Shown in pieces: positions 15,791 through 27,215 of a stretch of DNA of 64,000 bases. Source of the stretch: Spirodela intermedia (taxonomy: Eukaryota; Streptophyta; Magnoliopsida; Alismatales; Araceae). How positions within the stretch are numbered: position 1 is the stretch's first letter; each line of letters starts with the position of its first letter. The translations under genes and the position numbers were made by a program. Below the pieces are notes generated by a model that searched no databases, was not told the DNA's origin, and saw only the letters and a list, made by a program, of their open reading frames with translations. The stretch spans positions 2,428,759 through 2,492,758 of the forward strand of contig LR746266.1 in the NCBI GenBank assembly GCA_902729315.2, read 5' to 3'.

Positions 15791-16486
15791 AACTGGCGTT
15801 CCATTGGAGTCAGAATTGATGGGCACTGTCCTACCAGCGTCATGATCAAATTTCCGGTTTAAAAATTTTTGGAAGAAAATGTCAAACTTTCGCTATGATC
15901 CGGGGTATTGATATAAGCAAATAATACATAATTTCCAGAATCTCGGACGTGTATGACAGCGGCTGGACAGGCCTAATAATCCACCGACGATTGACCACGG
16001 CGCTGCACCGGCACCGCCCGCGGGCCGAAGTTTCTTTATTGGGATCCAGCTGCACCACCCCCTTTCCGGCTTGCACCGGCTTCCCCACCTCCCTTTGCTT
16101 GCTTAACGGTGTAAGTAATCTCGAAACAGAGAGAGAGAGAGAGAGAGAGAGGGTCAGAGGGAGAGAGACGACGGGCCCCTGTAATGAAATCTGAGCCGGA
16201 TCCGACAATGCTGAGATGATGATCATACACAAACGAAGCAGTAACTTACATCGGAGTCAAACCTCCGGAGAGTTGGCCAACCGTCCGTAATCGGCCGAGT
16301 TACTGGCGGTCATTTGCGGGTGTAATTACTGTCGTATTGACTTTGTGAGCCCAAGGCCCTGTCGTCGTTGTCGCTAGCATCTGTCTTCCACTTCATGAGC
16401 CCTGACTTCCTGTCTGCCATTGCAGCCTACTCCTCGTCCCCATCGTCAAACAGTCCGCCTTTCGTCTTCCTCCCCCCCCCTCTCTG

Positions 16487-16522
<36 letters not shown>

Positions 16523-16889
16523 GCGTCTTTTCGAAGTACCTTGAACCTCAAGCATGACAGGATCGAACTGTTCTTCACATCCTTGACTGAGTCCTCTCTT
16601 CCACAGCACTCGTATTCGCCAGAGTTTGTGCTGTATAAGCACAGCCCACAGCGGTAAACTGAGGGAATCATACTCCGGAGCTCACCTTTGATGGGCACGA
16701 GGATTCCAGCTCGTCGGTCGACTTTCGAGAGACAGTGCTGCTGCTTCTCCAGCAATTTGAAATCCCGGAAAAGCCCACTGAATGATGAAAAAGGTATCTC
16801 CTGTTTCCATTTTGGTCTCCCACTCTCTTACAAACTAGAGCTCGAGGGTAGCTTTTGAGCTACCCTAAAATCCATTTGATACAGAAACG

Positions 16890-16937
<48 letters not shown>

Positions 16938-17083
16938 CTCTCTCTGACTCTTGCGTGAGAAAACGTAGAGACCTGTCTTGGTGCGGGGAGGTGGCTCGCA
17001 TGAACCACCGTCCGGGGCTTACAATATGCAGATTGTTCGTTACTTTATTATTTGCAGAAAGGCAATGAAACATCTTATATTAA
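15791..17083. other. Unassigned spacer with GA and CT microsatellites
   Basis: Short frames here are low-complexity. Microsatellites occur at about 16127-16150 (GA), 16489-16520 (CT) and 16891-16945 (CT). I see no gene with recognisable motifs. The last 100 bases or so probably lie beyond the 3' end of the LRR gene, which reads in from the right. Confidence 0.5.
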
Positions 17084-17089
17084 TTTATT
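17084..17089 (-). terminator. Candidate polyadenylation signal of the LRR gene
   Basis: On the minus strand this reads AATAAA, 42 bases beyond the LRR stop codon at 17131. Confidence 0.5.
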
Positions 17090-17130
17090 GGAATCAAAAA
17101 GAGTATGGAAGAAAGAGTAGGGTGGGGAGT

Positions 17131-18396
17131 TCACAAGCCGGGCCTCACCGCGCCGTACATCTCATCGCAGACCTCGGGGGGCTTTTGCAGTGGCTGACAG
17201 AGATCCTCCCCGTCGGGGCACCCTTCAAGGCAGTTGTCCCCGAGGCGGCCGATGACGGCGACGCCGCCGAGGAATCCCTGCGGCACCTTACCATTGAGGA
17301 AGTTCCCATCGAGGAAGAGCCGGCGGAGAGGACTCCCCGTCTTGCCGCCGGCGTACTGCGAGGGGATCGCCCCCTTGATCCGGTTGTGCCGCAGAGTCAG
17401 CGACGTCAGCACCGGGAAGCCCGCCAGCTCCGCCGGCAGCTCCCCCTCTATCCGGTTGTACCCGAGATCCAGCGCCACCAGCTGCGGCGGTGGCGGCGCC
17501 GCCTCTCCCACCGCGAACCCCGAGAGGCTGTTGTTCGCCAGGTTCACCTGCTGGAGCGCAGGCAGCCGGAGAAACCAGCCCTCCACCAGGCCGCTGATCC
17601 GGTTCGCCGCCATCTCCGCCACCTCCAGGCGGTGCAGGCCGGCGAAGGTCGCCCGCGAGATGGGCCCCGAGAGCGCATTCCCTCGCAGCGCCAGCGCCAC
17701 CAAGCTCGGCGGCAGCGCCGCAGGCAGCCTCCCTGACAGCTTATTGTAGCTGAGGTCGAGGCTTCTCAGCGCGCCGATCCTGGCGAGCTCCGCGGGAACC
17801 CGGCCGGTCAGCTGGTTGTGCGAGAGATCGAGCAACTCCATAGCTCGGAGATCCCCGAGGGAAGATGGTATCGTCCCCGAGAAAGCGTTGAAGGAAAGGG
17901 AGAGGGTGCGCAGGCGGAGCAGATGGCGGAGAGAAGAAGGGAGGGGACCCTTGAAGCTGTTCCCCGAGAGATCGAGGTGGGAGAGGAAGGAGAGTTTCCC
18001 GACGGCGGGGGAGAGGGAGCCCTCGTAGCCGGCGTCCTCGAGGACCACGGCGGTGACCCTGGTGGCGCCGCCGGCATCGGTGGCACCGCACGAGACGCCG
18101 CAGACAAAGTGAGTCCTGCGCGGGGTGGCGCAGGGGTCGGCGGCGGAGAAGTCCCAGGTAGCGAGGCAGGAGCGGGGCGGGATGGAGGAGGCTGCCAACG
18201 CTGCCTTGACGGAGGCGAGGGCTGCGACGTCGCTGGGAGCGGTGAGCGCTGCTGCGGCAAAGGGTGAGAGCAGGCCGAGGAGGCCCAGGACGAGGACTGG
18301 GGACGGCAACATAGCTATCGCCACCGAGAGCGCCGCTCCTTCCCCGCAGCTCGAACCAGAGTGGGTACGACTGTGGAACATACCGCTCAGTTTCAT
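17131..18396 (-). CDS. Secreted leucine-rich-repeat protein (no kinase)
   Basis: An intronless frame of 421 residues from the ATG at 18396. The second ATG, at 18312 (residue 29), gives a classical signal peptide (MLPSPVLVLGLLGLLSPFAAAA) and a 393-residue protein, and is the likelier start. After an N-terminal cap with Cys residues and TWDFSAADPC come about ten plant-type LRRs of the pattern LxxLxLSxNxFxGxIPxxL (for example LSFLSHLDLSGNSFKGPLPS), then a Cys-rich C-terminal cap (DNCLEGCPDGEDLC). No transmembrane segment or kinase follows, so the product is predicted to be extracellular or wall-associated, as a ligand-binding or scaffold LRR protein. The exact subfamily is unknown. Third positions are very GC-rich, so other frames are open in shadow. 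A TATA-rich stretch lies about 45 bases upstream of the first ATG. Confidence 0.88.
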   Translation of the reverse strand: MKLSGMFHSRTHSGSSCGEGAALSVAIAMLPSPVLVLGLLGLLSPFAAAALTAPSDVAALASVKAALAASSIPPRSCLATWDFSAADPCATPRRTHFVCGVSCGATDAGGATRVTAVVLEDAGYEGSLSPAVGKLSFLSHLDLSGNSFKGPLPSSLRHLLRLRTLSLSFNAFSGTIPSSLGDLRAMELLDLSHNQLTGRVPAELARIGALRSLDLSYNKLSGRLPAALPPSLVALALRGNALSGPISRATFAGLHRLEVAEMAANRISGLVEGWFLRLPALQQVNLANNSLSGFAVGEAAPPPPQLVALDLGYNRIEGELPAELAGFPVLTSLTLRHNRIKGAIPSQYAGGKTGSPLRRLFLDGNFLNGKVPQGFLGGVAVIGRLGDNCLEGCPDGEDLCQPLQKPPEVCDEMYGAVRPGL

Positions 18397-18439
18397 ATGG
18401 GGACGTACCCGGCCTACTCCAGTCTGTATGCATATACAT

Positions 18440-18466
18440 ACATATATATAGATATATATATATAGA
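18440..18466 (-). promoter_or_regulatory. TATA-rich core promoter of the LRR gene
   Basis: A run of alternating TA (tatatatagatatatatata) lies 44-70 bases upstream of the first ATG of the LRR frame on the minus strand. It could serve as the TATA element, which would leave both ATGs within the transcript. It could also be a simple TA microsatellite. Confidence 0.5.
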
Positions 18467-19939
18467 CTTAGGATTGGTTAGGACACTGAAAAGCCGGAAG
18501 AAACAATGATTGAGACGTTCATCGTCGATCTTAACCCTGGGAAATTCTCATTCTTAGTTCCTCGTGAACTGGTTGAACCATGCAAAAGCCCTCGCGTATT
18601 TGGATTCGAAATACTTTCCTCCCCTAACCAATAATTTCATAAGAGGACTTCAACTACTCTCCGACCAAGATCCCGCTCTCCAAGTGTGTGTCACCCAACT
18701 CCTGGGTTCCACAAATACTTGCAAAAATTACGCACCAGATTTTGCGGGTCAACCAGGCGCGGTAACATGCAGCGTCTACAGCGAGAAAAAGATTGAAACG
18801 TACAAGTGCAGATATTTATGACAGTATTTAGAAGCCTTTAAGGTATCTCCTCCCTGCGTCAGAAATGGTCAATGGAGAGTCTTTAATGCCGAGGATGCAT
18901 CGGCAAGTTTACCTGTATGATTTCGTCGCCACGTACCCAGCTTCCCCTCATTTACGTGACCTAAGCTCTACTTAAAATGAAACAGGGCACGATCGATAGT
19001 GATTGCGGCTGCACAGCGATTAAATTTAATATCTGATTCTTTGACCATTGAAAAAGAGTCTTTTATCCGCATAATTGTTAGGACATTACGGAGGATGTCA
19101 ACAGGCTCGTGTATCCGCTCGATCCAAACGCCAAGCTTAGAGAATGGATCGACAAAGCGGCGTGTAGGTTCCCAGTGAAGGAGACGACAGTCACGCAACG
19201 GGTGTTTATAAAGGTAGTCAACGACGCTGGGAAGAAGATGAAGAAGAAAGATGTTAGATGGACAGTATTTTTCCTTTGCATGTTTGATTTCTACAATAAT
19301 TACCAGTGCGGCGATCTATTTGCCGCGACCATTATCACGTAATGGTGACCGGGCACCTGAACATCCTCCCACCAACCTACTCGCTGGTGCACGCTTCCCT
19401 CAGCCAGCCACCCCCCCCCACTGCCATTGCACTGTAGAGAGAAAGAGAGAGACCACTCTCCCTGCCTTCGACGTACTCTCTCTCTCTCTTCCACGTGGCT
19501 CCGTGAGAGAGAGAGAGAGGGAGAGAGACGGAAACTGCGGCTTTGTCGGCACGGAGAGAACGGGAGTGGGACTTTGGGACGGGCGGTCGAGAAATGATGG
19601 AGAGAGAGAGTGCTCCGGTTGGAGAGAGAGAAAGAGGATGGGACAGCACACTGTGCCTTTGCCGTCGAATGGGAGACGGAAAGACGGAGGAAGCCTGGTG
19701 TGCGCAGAGAGAGAGAGAAAGAGCTCGGTCGGGTTGTAGAGCGGAGTGCGCTATTCGCATCAGAGGTGGTGGCGACGTGGATGGGCGAGATCCCTGAGCC
19801 TTCTCGGCCTGGCTCTGGATTCTCCGAATTTAGGGCTGAAAAAACAATGTATCCACTTTGTTCCACCCTCAAAAGGAAGATCATCCTCGACTAGTTTCTC
19901 TCGCTACATTATTGTCTCATAACTCCCGACGTTACCCAA

Positions 19940-20007
<68 letters not shown>

Positions 20008-23000
20008 TCTGAGTCTTTGGTAGGCGTGAATGAAGGCTAGACTAGGCTTATTTCGGAGAGGGCCGAGCTTTAAATGGTTCTAGCCCAGAGGCCATCACAT
20101 GTGGTTTTTGTTTTCTATGGGACCCGCCTCGTTGGAGGCTGTTGACATCCAAGATTGTATGCTATGTTGACGTTGATTTGGACTCATCATAACGAAACTC
20201 TCATGGGAAGGAATCTGGTTCTGAAGGCACCAGCAGATCTGAGAAGGTATGACTTGAACTCGGAAAAAATATAGTAAGGATTTGATTATTAAAAGGCTTC
20301 CCAATGCAAACGTATACTGTTCTAAGGGCGAAAGGAGATCAGACTACTCATGAAATAGGGTCTGGCGAGCCTTTTCCAACCATTGAGCCTTAAAATCAAG
20401 TCTAGAACAATAGAATGCGCTCATCGTAGACCGAGTGCTGTATACAAAGCTTGACTCAGCATTTAAAGGCTTGGTCCAGAAGCTTGTTTGCCCTACCCTT
20501 TCCCTGGGAAGAAACATGGATACTTCCCCTTCCTCTCACTCACCTCGTCAGGGGTCAAACAGCTCCACCCCTTGCCTCACGCTATAGAGTGGTTTATGAA
20601 ATTCGACGACCTTGATCCAAAGCGAGGCTATTCAATCCTTTAATCTCAACTTTAGTAATGCTTTTGTTGGTTATTGGAGCAAAAGTGGAGATAAGAGGGA
20701 TGTAAAAATTGGGCTTTTCACGTTGTTCTTAAAAGGTCAAACGATTTCTACCTCGAACCTACATTTATTTTGCAATATAGAAGGAATTCAATGTTTTTAC
20801 CGTGGTTCGGGTCCGTTACATGCTTTGCTCTTTAGAGGCCTCGATCCAAGATCCCACTAACCCTACTGGAGTCCACTTTATGAACGGAAAGGCTTAGCTC
20901 ACCATTTATACATGCTAACATACTACACTTCATAGTGATAGCTCATTTTTTCTAATTTGATGGCTCTGTAATACGAATGTTTATTAATTACTTGGTACTA
21001 GTGATAGCCATCAACTAAGAAAAACCATCATAGGATAACGAATTTAAAATTTAAAGTTTCAACATTTTATATAGAGCTCTCTCCTACGAATGCATGGGTT
21101 TTGAAGGCAAGATATTTGGTACAATTGTTTCATTCAATAAATGCTTCCAAGAATATCTGAAATTTATGTGTACATTGTTAGAACTGAATGACACAAGTTC
21201 ATATTTGATTACAAGCTTTATTTAGCGATTCCTAAAACATGAAATGATTGAAAAATAGTTATTTAATATTAATAATAGTTTCCAACATCATTCTCAACTG
21301 CTCACCTTCATGTTCTAAACCTTTTTGTCATTTTTATACTTTTGCTCAGTTGTTCCTTTTTTTCTTTTTTCATGTGATTTGAGTTAGCTTAAGGACTTGA
21401 CATCTTCTTCTTTTTTTTGAAACAAGAAAAGAGTCCAAGTTATAGATATTAGATTCCGAAATTTTCTTTAAACTTTTCTAATATATCATTATATTTATTG
21501 TCTATCATCAGTTCTAGGATGATAGAGAATAAATATTTTGCTGTTGCACATATTTTTTCAGCAAGTGAAAAAAAGTGATGAATTTTTTAAATTCCTAAAT
21601 ACTATATTTCCTTATGGAATTTTATGTCTCATCGATTTCTACTCTCCTTTTTATCTCTTAAAACCTGATTTAGAACCTCTTGGGGACTGAGTAAACCCAC
21701 CAACAGTGTTATCACTTTCTAGATTTAATTGGGTATAGCTGATCGAACTAAATTTGATTTTCCATTCCTTAGGACGATGCTGCACCCAATAAATGTAGTA
21801 GGAAGTTTTAATAAATGTTTTCGTCAAATTTTTGGGGTTAGAAACGTGAAAAAATGAATTGAATAAGATAACTATAGATCTCTTGACATTATGAGGGCTA
21901 TGCATGCAGAAAATTAGTTAGCTTTTGGGCATGAATCTGAAGAAAAGCACAAATGTTGACCTCAAATAAAAGTATCAACATATATGCAAAATCTCAAAAC
22001 TTGAGAGATTTTAAAATAAGCTAACCAAAAAATCTTAGGCGTTGACCACTTCAGCTTCGATGGTGACACCTGGGGAAAAGTGTCAATGTTATAGCCCAAA
22101 AGTGATAATACTTGATAAGAACTATGATGAAAACCAAAAACCATTTTCGAGGAAAAAGTACCAAGTAATATAATCAAAAGAAAAAGTAACACTTGATGAA
22201 GAGATCTTGATGATGGCATGCGTGACATTTGAAGGTACCATAGCATTTTTTTTTTTGTCCAAGATGCAAGGGTCTATTAATAATGATAAAATTCATTCGT
22301 CTACACTCATCACAAGTTCCCAAGCGTGTTAGAAAGTAGTTCAAGTTTTAAACTTTTTTGTCTTCTTATGAGTAGTGCAGCCTTGCTATTGAGTATGGTT
22401 CACATTTGCCATCTTGAGAAAGTCAACAAACATTCAGAGGTCTGGTAGATGCAATGTAGGATGAAATATATAATTAAGTTTGCAAAAAAAAAATAGTTAA
22501 TTTTCTTTTAAGATGAGTCTTACATAGTGGAGTGAGCCTATGGCTAGACCAAATCAAGATAAACCTCATAGATTATTGTGAAATGTCATGATCATTGTTT
22601 TTATCTCCAGCACACACAGTACCTTGGCATGGTTTCCCTAGTCTAAAACTCTTCATTGACAAACTTCACACCCTCTTCCCCTCCTAAAACCTGTCATTCC
22701 GTTCCACTCTAACACCAAACTCCACCTTCCTTTGGTTCAACCAAAAAAAGAACAAATATATGACACCTAAAATTAGAAATATCCCAAGGGATATGCACAA
22801 TTAAAAATTAATTATATGGAAAAAAATTAAAAAAATAATTATAGGAGTCCTACTAACTACTATCACTTAGGGAAGTTAGTGATGATAAAGGATGGTAGAC
22901 TAGAGAAATGATGGATGGTGGAGACCAATGGGGAAATGAGGAAGACTAGAGAGATGATGTTGTCAGGTGATAGAGCCAAGACCATGACAAAGGGTAGTTT

Positions 23001-23009
23001 TTGAGCTTT
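18467..23009. other. Unassigned spacer with a GA/CT-rich block
   Basis: Nothing recognisable is encoded. Frames at 18564-18821 and 19109-19342 (plus) have ordinary composition but no motif I know and no convincing exon borders. A GC- and GA/CT-rich block occupies about 19370-19800. From 20100 the sequence becomes progressively AT-rich and looks like degraded spacer. Confidence 0.5.
19941..20007. repeat. CT then CA microsatellite
   Basis: About 25 CT units change directly into about eight CA units. No gene is attached. Confidence 0.9.
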
Positions 23010-23840
23010 TTAAATTCCTAAATTTGGAAAGATGGGGATGAAATTTCATAGCTACGTTCCTTGTAGGGATGCAAAATAAATTTAATTGAGAGAAAAAAAT
23101 GTGGGGTAAAAAGTGGATAAATAATATTACACTTTAATCATGTATGTCCAAGTGGCATACTGACAAGGCATGTCTTCTGCCGTGTGGATGATTGGGGGTC
23201 AGCGTGGTGCAAATGTGGGAGAGATCCCACTTACGTAAATTCTAAATTTAGAAAAATGGGGTTTTTAGTTCATAGTTATGTTCCCTGCAGGGATGAAAAA
23301 TTAATTTAATTGGTAAAAAAGTTTGAGAGTCAAAAATTGATAAATAGTAAAGACACCTCATTCATGTGATTCCACGTGGCATGCTGACCAGAGCATACCA
23401 ACCACCACGTGGATGATAGGTCAGTATGGGCGAGAGGTGTTGTGAGATCCAACTTGCATAAAAATGGGGTCCACATTTCTTAGTTACATTCCCTGGGGAT
23501 ATGAAACATTAATTGAATTGGGTCAAAAATCTACGGGTCAGAAAATGGAGGAATAATATCACACGTTAAACATGTTCATACACGTGGCAAGCCCACCTAG
23601 ACATGTGGATCGCCACGTGGATGACAAGTAAGCATTGGCGCCACATGAGTTAGATCAGACTTCATACATGCTAAATTCGGAAAAATGGGGTTTAAATTTC
23701 CCAGTTGCATTCCCATACCTAGATGCAAAATTAACTTAATCGTAGAAAATTCAGCGAGTCAAAAAATGAACAAATAATATCACGGACCAGCTGCGTCCAC
23801 CTGGCATGCTGACCGCGCATGCCGTCCGCCACGTGGGTGA
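23010..23840. repeat. Tandem array of about 220-bp units carrying G-box pairs
   Basis: Four related units are marked by atgggg at 23032, 23256, 23464 and 23685 (periods 224, 208 and 221). Each holds an aatttaattg-like block, then a pair of ACGT-core elements about 33 bp apart. Intact palindromic G-boxes (CCACGTGG) are at 23372, 23405 and 23613; near-perfect ones are at 23580 and 23829; decayed versions are at 23148, 23180 and 23797. The array ends about 200 bp before the start codon of the plastid ribosomal protein gene at 24038, so it is likely its upstream promoter region. Confidence 0.88.
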
Positions 23841-24037
23841 GATCGGGGCATGCTGACCAACAACGGGAGGATGGACTCGCCGTTGTTGGGCTTGAAGCCC
23901 AATTCCCATCTGCAACCCGCGAAGCGGGAGCTGCTCCCGAAGAGCAGATAAGGTCGCCCCTTTTTCCCCCTGATCCACTCCTCGGAGGCCAACCCTGAAA
24001 CCCGCCACTACCCTTCTTCTTCCTCTGCGGAGCGGTC

Positions 24038-26359
24038 ATGGGCTCCGGTGTGCTCCCCTCCCACGCAATCCTGTCGCTGCCGGCAACCACTGCGCCTCGT
24101 TCGAGGCTGAGGCTGCCATTCTCCGTCTCCTCCTCCTCCTTCGCTCCGCATTGTCTCTCCGTCGCGAGGATCGCCACGAGCTTCACGCCCGCAGGAGCGG
24201 CGAGGCGTGGGATTCTCTCCGCCGTCCGCGCTGCGGAGGATGAGGACGCTGCTGCCGTCGCCGTCGAAGTAGGAGGAGACTCGGCGGAGGAATCCTCGGA
24301 GGAGGGAGCTGCCGAGGTCCCAAGGAAGCCCATAGTCAAGCTCGGGGACATCATGGGGGTACTCCCCTATTCTTTCTCCTCTCCTCCCCCCTCCCTTCTT
24401 TCTACGGATTTTCGGAGATTTTACCAGTTTGCATAATCTACTGCAGATTTTGCACAAGAGGGCCATTGAGGCGTCTGAAACAACGAGGCCGGTGCCGGAG
24501 CTCAGGACGGGAGACATTGTAGAGATCAAACTGGTGAGTGATTGCAATATCTTAATCAGTTCATGGCCTTTTCTGTGATTCCCACGACCATAATCAACTT
24601 TTTTTTTCTTGATTCTCCCGACCATAAGCAATCTTCTAACTCTGCGTCGAATTCGCGATTGTCAACAGGAAGTTCCTGAGAACCGGCGCAGGGTTTCCAT
24701 CTACAAGGGCATCGTGATGTCGAGGCAGAACGCCGGAATCCACACGACAATTCGCATTCGGAGAATAATTGCGGGCATTGGCGTTGAGATTGTCTTCCCA
24801 ATGTAAGTTGCATCTTTCCATTCATCTCTTCCTGCTACGCCTTGTTCCATGAGTAGTAAGCGGATGAAGATCCACCATTTTCCTCAATGATGACCCTCTT
24901 TCCTGCTTAAAACTCTCGGGTGTCGGTCCCATTTCGTTGTCCTTGATGTCTGAGTTACCTTCATTGGCCCCTTTCCTACGATCTGCTGTCAGATAAACCT
25001 TCCCAATGTGGTTTGATGCGGTGAAACATGTCTGATCACTAAAAGGTCCAAAACCCGGTCATCAAATGGCCCCTTTCTCTTTCAGTGCTAGGTATTGATA
25101 GATGTTCTTCTAGTCGCCCATTCTCCGTTGAATCCCCTTGTTCGATCTGTCTTCCGTTTCAATTCCTACATTTTTTTTCTTTTCTCCCCCTTTTGGCATC
25201 CGATCTGTTCTTCAGGATTTTTGCCTCCACCCAATATTCTTCCTCATTACATAGAGGCATATGGATTTTTCCAAGGAGTGATCGACTTCCAGTTGGGCCT
25301 TTCCCCCTCTCTCCTTCTGCTACTCCATTGTTTGAGGAAGCACACGTTTCCCACTGATTCATTCTCCTAGTTAGGTTTGCCCTGCCCACAGGGGATGAGA
25401 CGCTTCCTAGTCATTGGCTTGCTTCTACTCAGTGAAATGCTCTGTTTAGAGGATGCAGAAAGGATTTGTGACAGCCGCTCGACCAATTTTCGCTGTCGAG
25501 AACTTGTATTGGAGCAGCCGTAGCTGACCTGAGATTCAGAGGTTTTGGCATTTATTAAAAATTGCTCCGCCATTAGCTGAGGTTGACATCGATACAACCC
25601 CCACCCCACCCAAACTTTTCCCCCGTATTTATTTATCTAAGGGAAATGTTTGCTATCTTGTCTAGGAAACTTTGGCCTCTTATTTTTATTTCTGGGTCGG
25701 CAAGAATATTATTATGGGGAAACATATGGATTCTGATCTATAGACTCACCTCTGTGCCATAATGCCATATTCGGTCTTCTGACTGAGCTGTCGAGGACGA
25801 GGAAAGACGAGTCGGGTGATGTGCAGGACAAGTGTGAGGCCTTCCCAGCTATCTCTTGTTGAGAAGATGGGATCTGCAGCTTTCTCACCCAGGGAGAAGA
25901 TCAGGAACGCCAAGAAGTGCCTGCCTCAAATCTGAACCGCTCATTGATCCAAGTAAATAGTGAAAATGTCAAACGGAGTGAATATGTCATAAAGCTGTCA
26001 AATCTTGAGATTTTGTTTTTGTAGATCTCACAGATTGGATGGGTTTTGTTATCTTCTCATGGTTCGCCCATCAGTGATTCCGTCCTCATATAATTGAAGC
26101 AAATTACTCTTTCATTCTGCGGATCATATGGCAGAAATTCTTCTGGGATGTCTGAAAATCTCTGCTGTCCTCTTCCTCTTCCATGATATTTCTTGCCTGA
26201 TTTCTCCTGACCAGAGGACATAAACTGGTATGTGATGTCTCCCCTTTCAGTTACTCACCCAACATCAAGGAGATAAAGGTCGTCAAGCACAGGAAGGTTC
26301 GGAGGGCGAGGCTGTACTACTTGCGGGACAAGCTCCCCAGGCTTTCAACCTTCAACTGA
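24038..26359 (+). CDS. RPL19: Plastid ribosomal protein bL19, nuclear-encoded (4 exons)
   Basis: A 216-residue large-subunit protein of the chloroplast ribosome. Exons are 24038-24358, 24447-24533, 24669-24802 and 26251-26359; all junctions are GT-AG and in frame. Residues 1 to about 64 are rich in Ser, Ala and Arg and act as a transit peptide (cleavage probably near [10 protein letters not shown]). An acidic linker follows. The bL19 domain runs from about residue 98 ([11 protein letters not shown]) through [28 protein letters not shown] and [14 protein letters not shown] to [18 protein letters not shown] at the C terminus. In bacteria bL19 sits at the subunit interface; the same role is inferred here. 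The third intron is 1.4 kb. The start is supported by the transit peptide. A G-box-rich tandem array lies upstream. Confidence 0.96.
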
Positions 26360-27122
26360 GTCGTCTTCTGCTGAGCATCTTCGTTCCTCGAAAGAACTCT
26401 CTTCCTTTTTTTTTTTTTGGTGCCCGTTCTTCTTGTATCATCTCCATATATGGTGCTTCCTGCTACCAGAGAACAGCACCCTTTTTATGCTTGCCCTTTT
26501 GTATCTTCCCCTGGAATGAAAGTATCTGAGATTGAAGGAGATTCAACGTGGTTTACACATCCCCATTGGAGGAGATACAGAAGCTGTGCATGAAGGCAGC
26601 TCCGAATTGTTCGTCATCCAGAGTTGTGCCTGTCATCCATTGCCAGTTCCTGAGCAGGAGGAGGAGAAGAGACTGAGGTTGAATGGTTAGTAGGGCCTAA
26701 CCATGCGTGGGCTTTGTATCTTAAATTACCTGGTTAATCAGTAAGTGCAGGTTATTGAAGGGGATGCTTCTATTTTCGGAAACAAGGGCGCAGTTCTCTA
26801 GCCAGGATGAACCAGAGATCTTTGTTCAGGTTTTCTCAGTATATCCCTGCATGAGCCGAGACTGGGCTTCATAAAGATCTGTCCAGAACACCATCCTCTT
26901 AGAATTTAGAATCAACCCTCTTTAGATGATGGAATCTGCTTCTGTCTGAGGAAAATTAGACACTTTTAGCTCGACTTATTTGCCAATTGTAGCAATATTG
27001 ACGCAGCAGCAGTTTAATTACTTGTTAGAACTGGAATAGTCTGGAATAATTATTCGAGGAGTTTCGCTGAGATATTTTTTACCCCTCTCCCCCTCTCTCC
27101 CCCTCTCTCCCCCTCTCTCTCC

Positions 27123-27157
<35 letters not shown>

Positions 27158-27183
27158 TCCCTCTCTCTCTCTCCCTCCCTCTT

Positions 27184-27215
<32 letters not shown>

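Noticed and set aside
17741-18439. Long Arg/Pro-rich frames overlapping the LRR gene
   Set aside because: They are off-frame shadows of the GC-rich LRR coding sequence and show no recognised domain.
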